DNA of 64,000 nucleotides from Blastococcus litoris (GTDB lineage Bacteria; Actinomycetota; Actinomycetes; Mycobacteriales; Geodermatophilaceae): NCBI RefSeq assembly GCF_003075095.1, contig NZ_QCZF01000003.1, positions 1 to 64,000 of the forward strand, read 5' to 3'. Shown piece by piece: positions 37,532 to 46,542 of this stretch (position 1 is its first letter; each line of letters starts with the position of its first letter). The notes under the pieces were generated by a model. It saw only the letters and a program-made list of their open reading frames with translations, ran no database searches and was not told where the DNA came from. The position numbers and the translations under genes were made by a program.

Positions 37532-38421
37532 GGCTGCTCCTCCGCGGGGCCGTCGCCGTTCGCCGCCGCGGCGACCGTGGTCGGCGGGGGCACGTTCATG
37601 CCCTGGTTCCGGAACGCGAGGACGACGCGCGCCCGCAGGTCACGGCCCACCTCGAACTGCTTGCCGGGAAGGGTGCGGGCCACCATCCGGACGTTGACCT
37701 GATCCAGGTCGAGGCTCTCCACGCCCATGAGGCTCGGCGGGTCGAGCAGCAGCGGCCGCAGCGCCGGGTCGCGGAACGCATCCCGGCCGACGTCGCGGAG
37801 GATCTCGTTCACCCGGTTCACATCGACGGACGTGGGGATCGGCACGTCGACGACCGCCCGCGCCCAGTCGCGCGACAGGTTGACGACCTTGACGATCTGC
37901 CCGTTGGGCACCGTCACCACCTCGCCGTTCGCCGAGCGCACGCGAGTGACCCGCAGCGTGACGTCCTCGACCGTGCCCGTCGCCGGGTCGCCACCGCCGA
38001 CGACCTGGATGGCGACCACGTCGCCGAAGCCGTACTGCCGCTCGGTGATGATGAAGAAGCCGGCCAGCACGTCACCGACGATGCGCTGCGCACCGAAGCC
38101 CAGGCCGACGCCGAGGACCGTGGCGGGCGCGACCAGGCCGGTCACCGGCACACCCAGCCGGTCGAGGACGAAGAACACCGCGATCGAGTAGATGAGCACG
38201 ACAGCGGCCCAGGTGAGCACCTGGGTCAGCGAGTGCCGGTGCTTCGCCGCCTCGGACCGGACCAGCGCGTCGCCGCCGGTGGACCGCGCGTCGATCCGCT
38301 CGGTGATCCGGCCGCCGAGCCACGAGACGAACCGCGCCAGCAGCACCGACCCGAGGACGATCAGCACGACCTCGAGGCCCCGGCCCGAGAGCCAGTCCCT
38401 GACCTCGGTCAGCGCTTCCAT
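37528..38421 (-). CDS. MscS-type mechanosensitive ion channel
   Basis: A 297-residue small-conductance mechanosensitive channel. Three N-terminal hydrophobic segments are followed by the pore helix region LVAPATVLGVGLGFGAQRIVGDVLAGFFIITE, then the beta domain with VTRVRSANGEVVTVPNGQI, a hallmark of MscS proteins. It relieves turgor on osmotic downshock. A short Ala/Gly-rich tail follows. Translationally coupled to the Thr/Pro-rich membrane protein downstream. Confidence 0.93.
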   Translation of the reverse strand: MEALTEVRDWLSGRGLEVVLIVLGSVLLARFVSWLGGRITERIDARSTGGDALVRSEAAKHRHSLTQVLTWAAVVLIYSIAVFFVLDRLGVPVTGLVAPATVLGVGLGFGAQRIVGDVLAGFFIITERQYGFGDVVAIQVVGGGDPATGTVEDVTLRVTRVRSANGEVVTVPNGQIVKVVNLSRDWARAVVDVPIPTSVDVNRVNEILRDVGRDAFRDPALRPLLLDPPSLMGVESLDLDQVNVRMVARTLPGKQFEVGRDLRARVVLAFRNQGMNVPPPTTVAAAANGDGPAEEQP

Positions 38422-38490
38422 GCCGCCCCCGCTCCTCGCCGTGTCATCACGTCCACCTTGCCTGGTCGCGCCCGGCGCCGCCGCACGCGG

Positions 38491-39282
38491 TCAGCGTGGC
38501 TCGACGAACAGCGACTGCGCCGAGCGGCCGATGGCGCCGTCGGCGTCGAACAGCACCGCCGTGCACTGCGCCGCCCCGGTGCCGCCGAGGGTGGTGACGG
38601 CGTCCATGCCGAGCCACTCCCCGCGCGGTGCCCGGTGCAGCGACACCAGCAGGTCGACGTTGGCGAAGGTCGCCTGCGTCCAGTCCAGCTGGGCGGAGAT
38701 CCCGCTGGCCGCGTCGGCCATGACCAGCAGGTGCTGCAGCGGCGTCATCGGCTCGCCGGCCACCAGGGTGCACCGCGGCCGGGTCCACGCCGACGCGGGC
38801 CCGGGGGAGTTGAAGCTGCCGGTCGGGAACCGCCAGTCCAGCGCCCGGTGGTAAGCGACGTCGGCGGTGAAGAAGGCGGCGACCTCCTCCCGGCTGTCGT
38901 CCGGTGCGGCGGCCGCGGGGTGCTCCGCCGGCACCTCGGACGCGGCGCCGTCGGCGCGGGTGCGCATCCGCCAGGCCGACAACCGCATGAGCGGCCGCTC
39001 GTCGGCCGCGGTGAGCACCGTCTCGACCAGCTCGATCCGCCGGCCGGGGCGGACGACGGAGGACCGCAGGAACACCTCGCCGACCGGCACCGGCGCGAAG
39101 ATGTCGTAGGCCATCCGCACGGTCTGGCCGCCCTCGATGGCACCGGCCCGCTCCGCCTCGCGCAGCAGCAGGGCTGCCGGGGGGCCGGCGTGCTGGAGGC
39201 CGGTGTCCCAGGGGCCGATGGTGAGCGCGGTGGCGCGGAAGCCGTCGTCCGTGGGCTCGTAGAGGGCAGCGGGCAGCTCCAT
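38491..39282 (-). CDS. Acyl-CoA thioesterase family protein (TesB-like double hotdog)
   Basis: A 263-residue double-hotdog protein. The first half includes GPPAALLLREAERAG and MAYDIFAPVPVGEVFLRSSVVRPGRRIELVE; the second half has TPLQHLLVMADAASGIS and NVDLLVSLHRAPRGEWLGMDA, both typical of actinobacterial TesB-like thioesterases. It should hydrolyse an acyl-CoA; chain length is unknown. Lies between the MscS gene and a small membrane-protein gene on the same strand. Confidence 0.88.
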   Translation of the reverse strand: MELPAALYEPTDDGFRATALTIGPWDTGLQHAGPPAALLLREAERAGAIEGGQTVRMAYDIFAPVPVGEVFLRSSVVRPGRRIELVETVLTAADERPLMRLSAWRMRTRADGAASEVPAEHPAAAAPDDSREEVAAFFTADVAYHRALDWRFPTGSFNSPGPASAWTRPRCTLVAGEPMTPLQHLLVMADAASGISAQLDWTQATFANVDLLVSLHRAPRGEWLGMDAVTTLGGTGAAQCTAVLFDADGAIGRSAQSLFVEPR

Positions 39283-39303
39283 GCCCGCAGTCTCTCCTCC
39301 CCG

Positions 39304-39690
39304 TCAGCCGGCCCCCCGGCGGGCCTCCCAGGTGGCGGCCCCGGTCCACACCGCCGACACGGCCGTCGCCGCCCACCACAGCCGGCGGAGGTCGTCGGGG
39401 GTGGACAGCAGCAGGAGGACGGCGACGACCAGCGCGGCGCCGGCCAGCGGCGGCGACCGCAGCAGCGTGCCCGCCGTCCCGGGGCCGGGGACGACGACGA
39501 AGACGGCGGTGGCCGCGACCAACAGGAACGCGCACAGCAGCGCCAGGAAGCCGGCCCCGACGCCGTACTGGGCCGGCAGCGCCACGGCACCGAGCCCGCC
39601 GGCCACGATGCCCAGCGCCAGGCCGAGCAGCGTCCGCCGGCGCCGGTCCGACCAGCGGCCCGGCGTGTCCTCTCCGCCGTCCGCCGTCAC
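39304..39690 (-). CDS. Small four-helix membrane protein of unknown function
   Basis: A 128-residue protein with about four hydrophobic segments (for example TLLGLALGIVAGGLGAVALP, FLALLCAFLLVAATAVFVVV and ALVVAVLLLL) and a basic N-terminal stretch (WSDRRRR). I do not recognise a family. The GTG start is assigned by the beginning of coding character; its GGAGG is only one base away, so the start is uncertain. It ends 21 bases before the thioesterase start. Confidence 0.7.
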   Translation of the reverse strand: MTADGGEDTPGRWSDRRRRTLLGLALGIVAGGLGAVALPAQYGVGAGFLALLCAFLLVAATAVFVVVPGPGTAGTLLRSPPLAGAALVVAVLLLLSTPDDLRRLWWAATAVSAVWTGAATWEARRGAG

Positions 39691-39778
39691 CCCTCCAGGG
39701 AACCCGGTCGACCTGGGAAATCGCTGGGACGTCGGGCAGGTAGGTGGCAACCGTACGATTGGGGACTACGTTCCCCGT

Positions 39779-40738
39779 GTGCCCCGCACCCCGCGCCCCG
39801 CCCTCGGTTACGCCCTGACGCTGGCTGCGGCGGGGTTCTTCGCCGTGAACGGGACGGTGTCGACACTGGCGCTGCAGGCCGGCATCCCGCCGACCCGGCT
39901 CACGGCTCTGCGCTGCACCGGCGCCGCCGTCGCGCTGCTGGTGGTCCTCGCGCTGGTCGCGCCGCAGCGGCTGCGGGTCACCTGGCGGGAGCTGCCGTTC
40001 CTCGCCGTCTTCGGCGTCGTCGGGGTGGCGCTCACCCAGTACCTCTACTACGTGGCCATCGGCCGGATGCCGGTGGGCATCGCGCTGGTCTTCGAGATGA
40101 CCGCCCCGGTGTTCATCGCCCTCTACGTGTGGCTGGTGCGCAAGGAGCAGGTCCGCAGCCGGCTCTGGCTCGCGCTGCTGCTCTCGCTCTCGGGGTTGGT
40201 CTTCGTGGCCGAGGTGTGGCAGGACGGCGGTTCGCTCGACCCGATCGGCGTGGGGGCGGCGCTCCTGGCCGCGCTCTGCCTGGCCACCTACTACCTGCTG
40301 GGCGAGCGCGGCACGACCACCCGGGACCCGGTGGCGCTCACCTGCTGGAGCTTCGTGTCCGCGGCGGTCTTCTGGGCCGTGGCGGCCCCCTGGTGGCAGT
40401 TCGACGCCGGCGTGCTCGCCGAGCGGGTGCCGGTCTCCGTCGGCTCGGTGGAGCTGCCGCTGTGGCTGCTGGTGGCGTGGATCGTCGTCCTGGGCGCGGT
40501 CGTCCCGTTCTGGCTGTCCATCGCCGCGCTGCGCCACCTCCCGCCGACCGCGGCGGGCCTGGTCGCCACGGTGGAGCCGGTGTTCGCCTCGATCGTGGCC
40601 TGGCTGTGGGTGGAACAGGTGCTCAGCGGCTGGCAGGTGCTCGGCGGCGTCGTCGTCCTCACCGGGATCGTGCTGGCCCAGACCGCGCGGGCCCGGGAGG
40701 TCCCGGTGCCGGAGACCCCGGCGGCGCTGTCGTCGTAG
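39779..40738 (+). CDS. EamA/DMT family transporter
   Basis: A 319-residue membrane protein with ten hydrophobic segments arranged as two EamA repeats. The first ends near VFEMTAPVFIALYVWLVRKEQ and the second near VATVEPVFASIVAWLWVEQV. These drug/metabolite-superfamily carriers usually export amino acids or other metabolites. The GTG lies about 20 bases after a TACGAT -10-like element (39754-39759), so the leader is very short. The C-terminal end is convergent with the siderophore-binding protein. Confidence 0.9.
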   Translation: MPRTPRPALGYALTLAAAGFFAVNGTVSTLALQAGIPPTRLTALRCTGAAVALLVVLALVAPQRLRVTWRELPFLAVFGVVGVALTQYLYYVAIGRMPVGIALVFEMTAPVFIALYVWLVRKEQVRSRLWLALLLSLSGLVFVAEVWQDGGSLDPIGVGAALLAALCLATYYLLGERGTTTRDPVALTCWSFVSAAVFWAVAAPWWQFDAGVLAERVPVSVGSVELPLWLLVAWIVVLGAVVPFWLSIAALRHLPPTAAGLVATVEPVFASIVAWLWVEQVLSGWQVLGGVVVLTGIVLAQTARAREVPVPETPAALSS

Positions 40739-40759
40739 CAGCGCCGCCGTGGGCCGCGA

Positions 40760-41764
40760 TCAGGTGACCTTCTGCGCCTCGGTCAGGTAGCCCGCCAGCT
40801 CCTCCATGTAGGCGGCCTGGGCGACGTAGTCGGGACCGATGTACTTCCAGGGGTGCAGCTGCCCGGCCGTCACCGCGGGGAGCAGCGCCGCGGTCGGCTG
40901 GGCGGCGATCTCCTCGGGCGACATGCTGAACCGCAGCGAGTACAGCAGCACGTCGCTCGGGTAGCCGGGCACCTCCTCCCAGCCGACGGAGTGCCAGAAG
41001 TAGTCGTCGCCGCCCGGGTCCACGAAGTTCACGCCGAGGTCCTGGTAGAGCCGCAGCTGCGGGTCGTCGGCGGCCTTGGCCATCCACCAGCCGTCGGCCT
41101 CGGTGGCGTAGACGGGCAGGACGCTGATACCGCCGGCGGCCGCCTCGGTGAGCTGCTCGGACGCGGCCTCGAAGTCGGCGCGCGCGTCGGCGACCTCGCC
41201 GCCCTCGGTGTCGACGCCGAGCGCCTCGGCCAGGTCGACGACCCGTTCGATCACGTCGGCGGCCGACCCGCGGTAGGCGATGGTGACGATCGGCGCGATC
41301 TCGGCCACCTGCTCCTGCTGCGCCATGTCGTTGAAGCCGTAGCCGGCGGTGCCCTCGGGGATGTCGCCCGTGGAGTCGGCCGGGTAGATCGTGGTGACGA
41401 TCAGGTCGGGGTCGGCGGCGGCCAGCGCCTCCAGGTCGATCTCGCCGTACGCGCTGCCGACGATCGCGACGTCGGAGAGGTCCCGGCCGTCGAAGGCGAC
41501 GTCGTCCTCGGCGGAGGTCTGGCCGAAGGTCGCGACGGGCTCGACGCCGTAGTTCCACAGGGACGCGGCCAGGTCGTTGAGCCCGGCGATGCGGGTGGGC
41601 GCCTCGTCGAGCTCGACGGTGGTGCCGAGGTCGTCGGTGAACGACCAGCCGCCGGTGGACGCGGTGCCGGTGTCGTCCGCGGGGTCGTCGCCGCAGGCGG
41701 ACAGGCCCACGGTCACGCCCAGGGCCAGGAGGCCGCCGAGGAGGCGGCGAGAGGTGCGGTGCAA
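40760..41764 (-). CDS. Siderophore ABC transporter substrate-binding lipoprotein
   Basis: A 334-residue periplasmic-binding-type lipoprotein with a lipobox LSAC (Cys 24) and the iron-siderophore fold: VELDEAPTRIAGLNDLAASLWNYGV and IDLEALAAADPDLIVTT. It should catch a ferric siderophore outside the membrane and hand it to the two permeases encoded upstream. The start is a TTG (41764), supported by GGGAG five to six bases upstream and by the signal peptide. An IdeR-type box lies 47 bases upstream, so expression should rise when iron is scarce. Confidence 0.92.
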   Translation of the reverse strand: MHRTSRRLLGGLLALGVTVGLSACGDDPADDTGTASTGGWSFTDDLGTTVELDEAPTRIAGLNDLAASLWNYGVEPVATFGQTSAEDDVAFDGRDLSDVAIVGSAYGEIDLEALAAADPDLIVTTIYPADSTGDIPEGTAGYGFNDMAQQEQVAEIAPIVTIAYRGSAADVIERVVDLAEALGVDTEGGEVADARADFEAASEQLTEAAAGGISVLPVYATEADGWWMAKAADDPQLRLYQDLGVNFVDPGGDDYFWHSVGWEEVPGYPSDVLLYSLRFSMSPEEIAAQPTAALLPAVTAGQLHPWKYIGPDYVAQAAYMEELAGYLTEAQKVT

Positions 41765-41810
41765 CGGAACTCCCTCGGGTGAGGGGATGCATGATCATCC
41801 CAGTCGCGAG

Positions 41811-41829
41811 GAAGGTTAGCCTGCCCTAA
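41811..41829. promoter_or_regulatory. IdeR/DtxR-type iron box upstream of the binding protein
   Basis: GAAGGTTAGCCTGCCCTAA matches 16 of 19 positions of the IdeR/DtxR consensus TWAGGTWAGSCTWACCTWA. On the minus strand it overlaps a TAACCT -10-like element for the binding-protein gene, so iron-loaded IdeR should block transcription. Confidence 0.8.
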
Positions 41830-41848
41830 CTAGACGCCGGATGCGGGG

Positions 41849-42670
41849 TCAGCGCAGCCGGCGGACGGGCACGACCATCGGGGTGCCGGTCACCGGGTCG
41901 GGCAGCACCCGGGCCTCCAGGTCGAAGACGTCGGCCAGCAGCTGCTCGGTCAGCACCTCCTCCGGGCGGCCGGACGACACCAGGGCGCCGTCCTTCATGG
42001 CCACCAGCCGGTGGGCGTAGCGCGCCGCCAGGTTGAGGTCGTGCAGGACGACGACGACGGTGCGCCCGCGCTCGGCGTGCAGGCGGCCGACCAGCTCGAG
42101 GACGTCGATCTGGTGCGAGAGGTCGAGGTAGGTGGTCGGCTCGTCGAGCAGGATCAGGTCGGTGCCCTGCGCCAGCGCCATGGAGATCCACGCCCGCTGC
42201 CGTTGCCCGCCCGAGAGCTCGTCGACCGGCCGGTCGGCCAGCTCCGCCATGTCGGTCCAGGTGAGCGCCTCGGAGACCACGGCCTCGTCGTCCCGGGACC
42301 ACTGCCGCAGCCAGCTCTGGTGCGGGTGCCGGCCCCGGGCCACCAGGTCGGCGACGGTCAGCCCGTCCGGCGCGACCGGCGCCTGCGGCAGCAGCCCCAG
42401 CACCTTGGCGACCTCGCGGGTCGGCGTCTTCACGATCGCCTGCCCGTCGAGCAGCACCTGGCCGCCCGTGGGGCGCATGAGCCGGCCGAGCGCCCGCAGC
42501 AGCGTGGACTTGCCGCAGCCGTTGGGGCCGACGATGGCCGTGAACGAGCCCTCGGTCAGCTGCAGGTCGAGGTCGCGGACGACGACGTGGTCGTCGTAGG
42601 CGAGCGTGACCTGCTCGGCGGCGAGACGGACCCGTCCGCCCGCCGTCCGTGGGTCCAGGACCTGGGTCAT
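41849..42670 (-). CDS. Siderophore ABC transporter ATP-binding protein (FepC-like)
   Basis: A 273-residue ATPase with Walker [10 protein letters not shown], signature [15 protein letters not shown], Walker [13 protein letters not shown] and switch [10 protein letters not shown]. These are the marks of the FepC/FecE class that powers ferric siderophore import. The ATG overlaps the stop of the second permease. The C-terminal tail after the ATPase fold ([18 protein letters not shown]) is normal for the class. Confidence 0.95.
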   Translation of the reverse strand: MTQVLDPRTAGGRVRLAAEQVTLAYDDHVVVRDLDLQLTEGSFTAIVGPNGCGKSTLLRALGRLMRPTGGQVLLDGQAIVKTPTREVAKVLGLLPQAPVAPDGLTVADLVARGRHPHQSWLRQWSRDDEAVVSEALTWTDMAELADRPVDELSGGQRQRAWISMALAQGTDLILLDEPTTYLDLSHQIDVLELVGRLHAERGRTVVVVLHDLNLAARYAHRLVAMKDGALVSSGRPEEVLTEQLLADVFDLEARVLPDPVTGTPMVVPVRRLR

Positions 42671-43737
42671 ACCGTCGATCGCCGCCTTCCGCGGACGAGG
42701 AGCCAGAGCAGGTAGGGGGCGCCGAGGACGGCGGTCAGGATCCCGACGGGGAGCGCCTCGGGCAGCACGGTGCGGGTCACCAGGTCGGCACCGACGACGA
42801 GCGCCGCCCCGAGCAGCCCGGAGGCCAGCAGCGGAGGGCGGGAGCCGCCCGTCAGCCGGACCGCGATCTGCGGGACGACCAGCGCCACGAACGTGATCGG
42901 ACCGGCCGCCGACACGGCGAAGGCGACGCAGGCGATCGCGACGAGGACGACGGCGGTCTGCGCCAGCGGCAGCCGGACGCCGAGCCCGCGCGCGGTGTCG
43001 TCGCCGAACTGGAGGACGGCGAGCGAGCGGCTGGCCGCCAGCGCCAGGGGCAGGAGCACCGCCAGCGCCAGGGCCAGGGGCAGCGCGTTGTCCCAGGTGC
43101 GTGCGTTGAGCGAGCCGGTGATCCAGACGTAGGCCGACGCGGCGTCGTAGATCTCGGCGTTGGTGAGCAGCCAGTCGACCAGAGCCGTGTTCACCGACCA
43201 GAGCGCGATGCCGACCAGCACGAGGCGGTAGCCGTCGATGCCGGCCCGCCAGGTCAGCACGAACAGCAGCACCCCGACCAGGAGCGCGCCGAGCAGCGCG
43301 GCGACGGGGATGCCGAGGCCGGCGACCGCGCTGCCGGAGCTCAGCACGATGGCGGCCACCGCCCCGACGGAGGCGCCCATGGTGATGCCGAGGGTGTCGG
43401 GGGAGGCGAGCGGGTTGCGGGCGAAGGTCTGGAACAGCGCACCGGCGACGCCGAGCGCCAGGCCGACGAGCAGGCCGACGGCGATCCGCGGTGCCCGGAG
43501 CTCGAGGACGATGAAGTCCTGCGCCCCCTCGCCGAGGCCGACCAGCGTGCGCAGCACGTCGGGCACGCTGATCGGGAAGTCGCCGCGGCCGAGGCTGACC
43601 GCCGACAGCAGGACCAGGACGACGAAGGCGGCCAGCGGCACGACCAGCTGGCGCCAGCGCACGATCCCCGAGACCCGGCCGACGCGCACGACGGTGCCGC
43701 TGCGCAGCGGCGCCGGCGGGGGTGCGGTGACGGTCAC
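42667..43737 (-). CDS. Iron-siderophore ABC permease (FepG-like)
   Basis: A 356-residue permease of the FecCD family with about nine to ten membrane segments. [39 protein letters not shown] is the typical N-terminal signature, and [19 protein letters not shown] the ATPase contact region. Forms a heterodimer with the gene upstream. Starts with GTG overlapping the stop of the first permease and ends overlapping the ATPase start. Confidence 0.94.
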   Translation of the reverse strand: MTVTAPPPAPLRSGTVVRVGRVSGIVRWRQLVVPLAAFVVLVLLSAVSLGRGDFPISVPDVLRTLVGLGEGAQDFIVLELRAPRIAVGLLVGLALGVAGALFQTFARNPLASPDTLGITMGASVGAVAAIVLSSGSAVAGLGIPVAALLGALLVGVLLFVLTWRAGIDGYRLVLVGIALWSVNTALVDWLLTNAEIYDAASAYVWITGSLNARTWDNALPLALALAVLLPLALAASRSLAVLQFGDDTARGLGVRLPLAQTAVVLVAIACVAFAVSAAGPITFVALVVPQIAVRLTGGSRPPLLASGLLGAALVVGADLVTRTVLPEALPVGILTAVLGAPYLLWLLVRGRRRSTV

Positions 43738-44786
43738 AGCCCGGCCGTCTTCCGGCGGCGCACGAGGGCGATGAAGAACGGCGCCCCGATCAGGGCGAGC
43801 ACGATGCCGACCTGCAGCTCGCCCGGCCGCGCCACGACCCGGCCGATCACGTCGGCGGTCAGCAGGAGGACCGCGCCGGCGAGGGCGGAGCAGGGGACCA
43901 GCCAGCGGTGGTCGGGGCCGGTGACGGCGCGGACGGCGTGCGGCACGACCAGGCCGACGAAGGCGATCGGCCCGCACGCCGCCGTCGCGGCGCCGGCCAG
44001 CAGGGTGATGGCGGCCAGCCCGACCGCCCGCGCCAGCCAGATCCGCTGGCCCAGGCCGCGGGCGACGTCCTCCCCGAGGCCGAGCAGGTTCAGCGCCGGG
44101 CTGTTGACGACGGCGAGCAGCAGGCCGAGCGCGATGAACGGGCCCACCTGCCAGGCGACGTCGGCGTCCCGGCCGGCCAGCGCGCCGACCACCCAGAAGC
44201 GGAACTGGTCCAGGGTCTGCTGGTCGGAGACCAGCACGGCGCGCACCAGGCCGTAGAGCAGCGCGGACAGGGCGGCGCCGGCGAGCGCCAGCGTGACCGG
44301 CGTGGCGCCCCCGCGGCCGGCGGAGCCCAGGACGTAGACGGCGACAGTGCCGGCCAGGGCGCCGAGGAAGGCGAACCAGACGTAGCCCGACGGCGTCCCG
44401 ATGCCGAGCCACGCGATGGACAGGACCACGGCCAGGCTCGCGCCGGCGGTCACGCCGAGAAGCCCCGGGTCGCCGAGCGGGTTGCGTGTGTGCCCCTGCA
44501 TGAGGGCGCCGGCCACGCCGAGCGCCATCCCGACCATGAGGCCGAGGACGGTCCGGGGCACGCGGAGCTGGCGGACGATGACTGCTTCCTCGGTGCTGAG
44601 CCCGCTGTCGAGCAGCGACCGCCACACCTCGCCGAGCCCGATCGAGCGGGTGCCGATGGCGATGCTCACCAGGCAGGCCACGACCGTGAGGGCGAGGAGG
44701 ACCAGGAGACCGATCCACCGCCGCGTACGCGCGGGCCGGTGCGCTGCCGCGGGGCCCCGGGTCGGGGCAGCGGTCGCGGCGGTCAC
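43734..44786 (-). CDS. Iron-siderophore ABC permease (FepD-like)
   Basis: A 350-residue FecCD-family permease, first gene of the permease-permease-ATPase operon. [37 protein letters not shown] and [20 protein letters not shown] are the family signatures. A basic N-terminus precedes the first helix. The GTG start is about 10 bases after GGGAG. An IdeR-type box lies 23 bases upstream of the start, consistent with iron-regulated expression. Confidence 0.94.
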   Translation of the reverse strand: MTAATAAPTRGPAAAHRPARTRRWIGLLVLLALTVVACLVSIAIGTRSIGLGEVWRSLLDSGLSTEEAVIVRQLRVPRTVLGLMVGMALGVAGALMQGHTRNPLGDPGLLGVTAGASLAVVLSIAWLGIGTPSGYVWFAFLGALAGTVAVYVLGSAGRGGATPVTLALAGAALSALLYGLVRAVLVSDQQTLDQFRFWVVGALAGRDADVAWQVGPFIALGLLLAVVNSPALNLLGLGEDVARGLGQRIWLARAVGLAAITLLAGAATAACGPIAFVGLVVPHAVRAVTGPDHRWLVPCSALAGAVLLLTADVIGRVVARPGELQVGIVLALIGAPFFIALVRRRKTAGL

Positions 44787-44808
44787 GTGCGGCTCCCGGG
44801 ACTGTGCG

Positions 44809-44827
44809 GTAAGGAAGGCTTACCTTA
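44809..44827. promoter_or_regulatory. IdeR/DtxR-type iron box upstream of the permease operon
   Basis: Read on the minus strand, TAAGGTAAGCCTTCCTTAC matches 16 of 19 positions of the IdeR/DtxR consensus. It lies between the permease start and the DsbA-like gene. The importer therefore has two boxes: one for the permease-ATPase unit and one for the binding protein. Confidence 0.8.
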
Positions 44828-44857
44828 CCTACTCTCCTGGGTCGGCCGCGGAGCGCG

Positions 44858-45574
44858 CTACCGCTTCTGCCGGCGGCTGCCGCCGTGCCAGTCCTCCTCG
44901 ACCCCCGTCTCACCCGCGCGGACGCCGAACGCGAGCAGCTGCGGCCGCTCGCGCATGCTGCGCTTGAGCTCCGCGAACCCGGGGAAGCCGGCGAGTGCCA
45001 CGACGTGCTCCCACAGCTCGACGGCGTCGTCGTCCTCGGGCAGCCGGCTGATGACCGGCCCGAAGAACGCCACCCCGTCCGGCGGCCGGAAGTGCAGGAT
45101 CGGCGTGCCCACGTCCTTGCCGGTCAGCGCGAGCGCCTCGTCGGTCCAGGCCCGCAGCTCGGGGTCGAGCGTCTCGTCGTCCAGGGCGCCGGCGACGTCC
45201 GTCGGCAGCCCGGCCTCGGCGAGCACGGGGAGAACGAAGTCCCGGCTGCTCCGCTCGCCCGCGCCCGGTGCCGGGTGCACCTCGAAGATCCGCCGTCCCA
45301 GGGCCTCGTAGAGGGGCGCGACGGCGTCCGGCCCGTGCTCGGCTCGCACACGCGCGGCCACCCGCAGCAGGCGCAGCCCGTCGGTGTGGCCGACCTCGTA
45401 GTCGCTCGGGAAGTGGGCGTCGTAGTCGACGTGGGCGTTCAGCAGCCGGAGGGAGATGAAGCGCCAGTCGACGCGGTAGTCCCGGCGGGCGGCGACGACG
45501 CGGACCCACTTGCTGGTCATCCACGCGAACGGGCAGACCGGATCGAAGTAGAAGTGCAGATCGGCGTCGGCCAC
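44858..45574 (-). CDS. DsbA-family protein of the Rv2466c type, resolving Cys missing
   Basis: A 238-residue thioredoxin-fold protein related to the mycothiol-dependent nitroreductase Rv2466c. The match is clear in GKDVGTPILHF, GVAFFGPVISRLPE and LAGFPGFAELKRSM. At the active site, FDPVCPFAWMTSKW carries only Cys 14; the second Cys of the CPWC motif is Ala 17. A single-Cys enzyme could still work with mycothiol, but simple disulfide exchange would not be possible. The GTG at 45574 fits the fold. Next gene on the strand is a glutathione peroxidase-like gene upstream. Confidence 0.87.
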   Translation of the reverse strand: MADADLHFYFDPVCPFAWMTSKWVRVVAARRDYRVDWRFISLRLLNAHVDYDAHFPSDYEVGHTDGLRLLRVAARVRAEHGPDAVAPLYEALGRRIFEVHPAPGAGERSSRDFVLPVLAEAGLPTDVAGALDDETLDPELRAWTDEALALTGKDVGTPILHFRPPDGVAFFGPVISRLPEDDDAVELWEHVVALAGFPGFAELKRSMRERPQLLAFGVRAGETGVEEDWHGGSRRQKR

Positions 45575-45597
45575 GGCCCGAACGTAACCCGGCAGGC

Positions 45598-46092
45598 TCA
45601 GCCCGGCAGGACCGATTCGATGGCGGCCCGCACCTCGGGGGCGTCGGGCAGCGTCTGCGGCCGGAAGCGGGCGACGACCTCGCCCTGCCCGCTCAGCAGG
45701 AACTTCTCGAAGTTCCAGGCGACGTCGCCGGCCTTCCCGTCGGCGTCGGGCGTGGCGGTGAGCTGCTGGTAGACCGGGTGGGCGTCCGCGCCGTTGACCT
45801 CGATCTTCTCGGTCATCGGGAAGGTGACGCCGTAGGTGGCGGAGCAGAACTCCGCGATCTCCTCGGCGGACCCCGGCTCCTGGCCCATGAACTGGTTGCA
45901 CGGCAGGCCGATCACGGTGAACCCGCGCGCGGCGTACTCCTCGTGCAGCGCCTCGAGGGCGGTGTACTGCGGGGTGAGCCCGCAGCGGCTGGCCACGTTG
46001 ACGAGCAGCGCCGGCCCGCCGCCGGTCAGTTCGCGCAGCGTCGTCGGCTCGCCCTGGAGCGTGGACACGGGCAGGTCGAGGAGGTCGCTCAT
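45598..46092 (-). CDS. Glutathione peroxidase family protein
   Basis: A 164-residue thioredoxin-fold peroxidase. The catalytic tetrad is visible: Cys in NVASRCGLTPQY, Gln in CNQFMGQEPG (with Asn), and Trp-Asn in AWNFEKFLL. The Cys in LPCNQF is the likely resolving residue. In an organism without glutathione it probably uses thioredoxin, which is inference from the family. Starts with ATG at 46092, 24 bases upstream of the DsbA-like gene start region. Confidence 0.93.
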   Translation of the reverse strand: MSDLLDLPVSTLQGEPTTLRELTGGGPALLVNVASRCGLTPQYTALEALHEEYAARGFTVIGLPCNQFMGQEPGSAEEIAEFCSATYGVTFPMTEKIEVNGADAHPVYQQLTATPDADGKAGDVAWNFEKFLLSGQGEVVARFRPQTLPDAPEVRAAIESVLPG

Positions 46093-46120
46093 GACCCGCC
46101 CAGCGCCTCCCGGCCGGCGT

Positions 46121-46516
46121 TCATTCCAGACCGCTGACGTCGTCGGGGACGTCGACGGCGTGCTGGCGCAGCGCCTCCAGCGGCACGATCTCCAGGGCGC
46201 GGGCGTTGGTGGCGGCCAGGACGACGCCGGCCGCCGCGCCCGCCTGGTAGGCCTGCAGCCACCGCACGGCGACGACGCACCAGCGGTCTCCCGGCTGCAG
46301 CCCGGGGAAGCCGTACTCCGGCCGCGGGGTGGACAGGTCGTTGCCGAGGTCGCGCTGCATCCGCAGGAAGTCGGCGGAGACGACGGCGCAGACGGTGTGC
46401 GAGCCGAGGTCCTCGGGACCGGAGGTGCAGCAGCCGTCGCGGTAGAACCCGGTGAGCGGCTCGGTCCCGCACGGCTCCAGCGGGCCGCCCAGCACGTTGC
46501 GCTCGTCGGGCTCCAC
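46121..46516 (-). CDS. DUF2237 family protein
   Basis: A 131-residue protein of the DUF2237 family. NVLGGPLEPCGTEPLTGFYRDGCC at its N-terminus is the family signature, followed by EDLGSHTVCAVVSADFLRMQR and DRWCVVAVRWLQA. The two Cys after GFYRDG may bind metal; the function is unknown. I use the GTG at 46516 because family members begin just before this motif. A longer frame with a TTG start would overlap the divergent acetoacetyl-CoA synthetase. Confidence 0.85.
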   Translation of the reverse strand: MEPDERNVLGGPLEPCGTEPLTGFYRDGCCTSGPEDLGSHTVCAVVSADFLRMQRDLGNDLSTPRPEYGFPGLQPGDRWCVVAVRWLQAYQAGAAAGVVLAATNARALEIVPLEALRQHAVDVPDDVSGLE

Positions 46517-46542
46517 GCCGCCCAGGATGGCATGGTCGAGGG

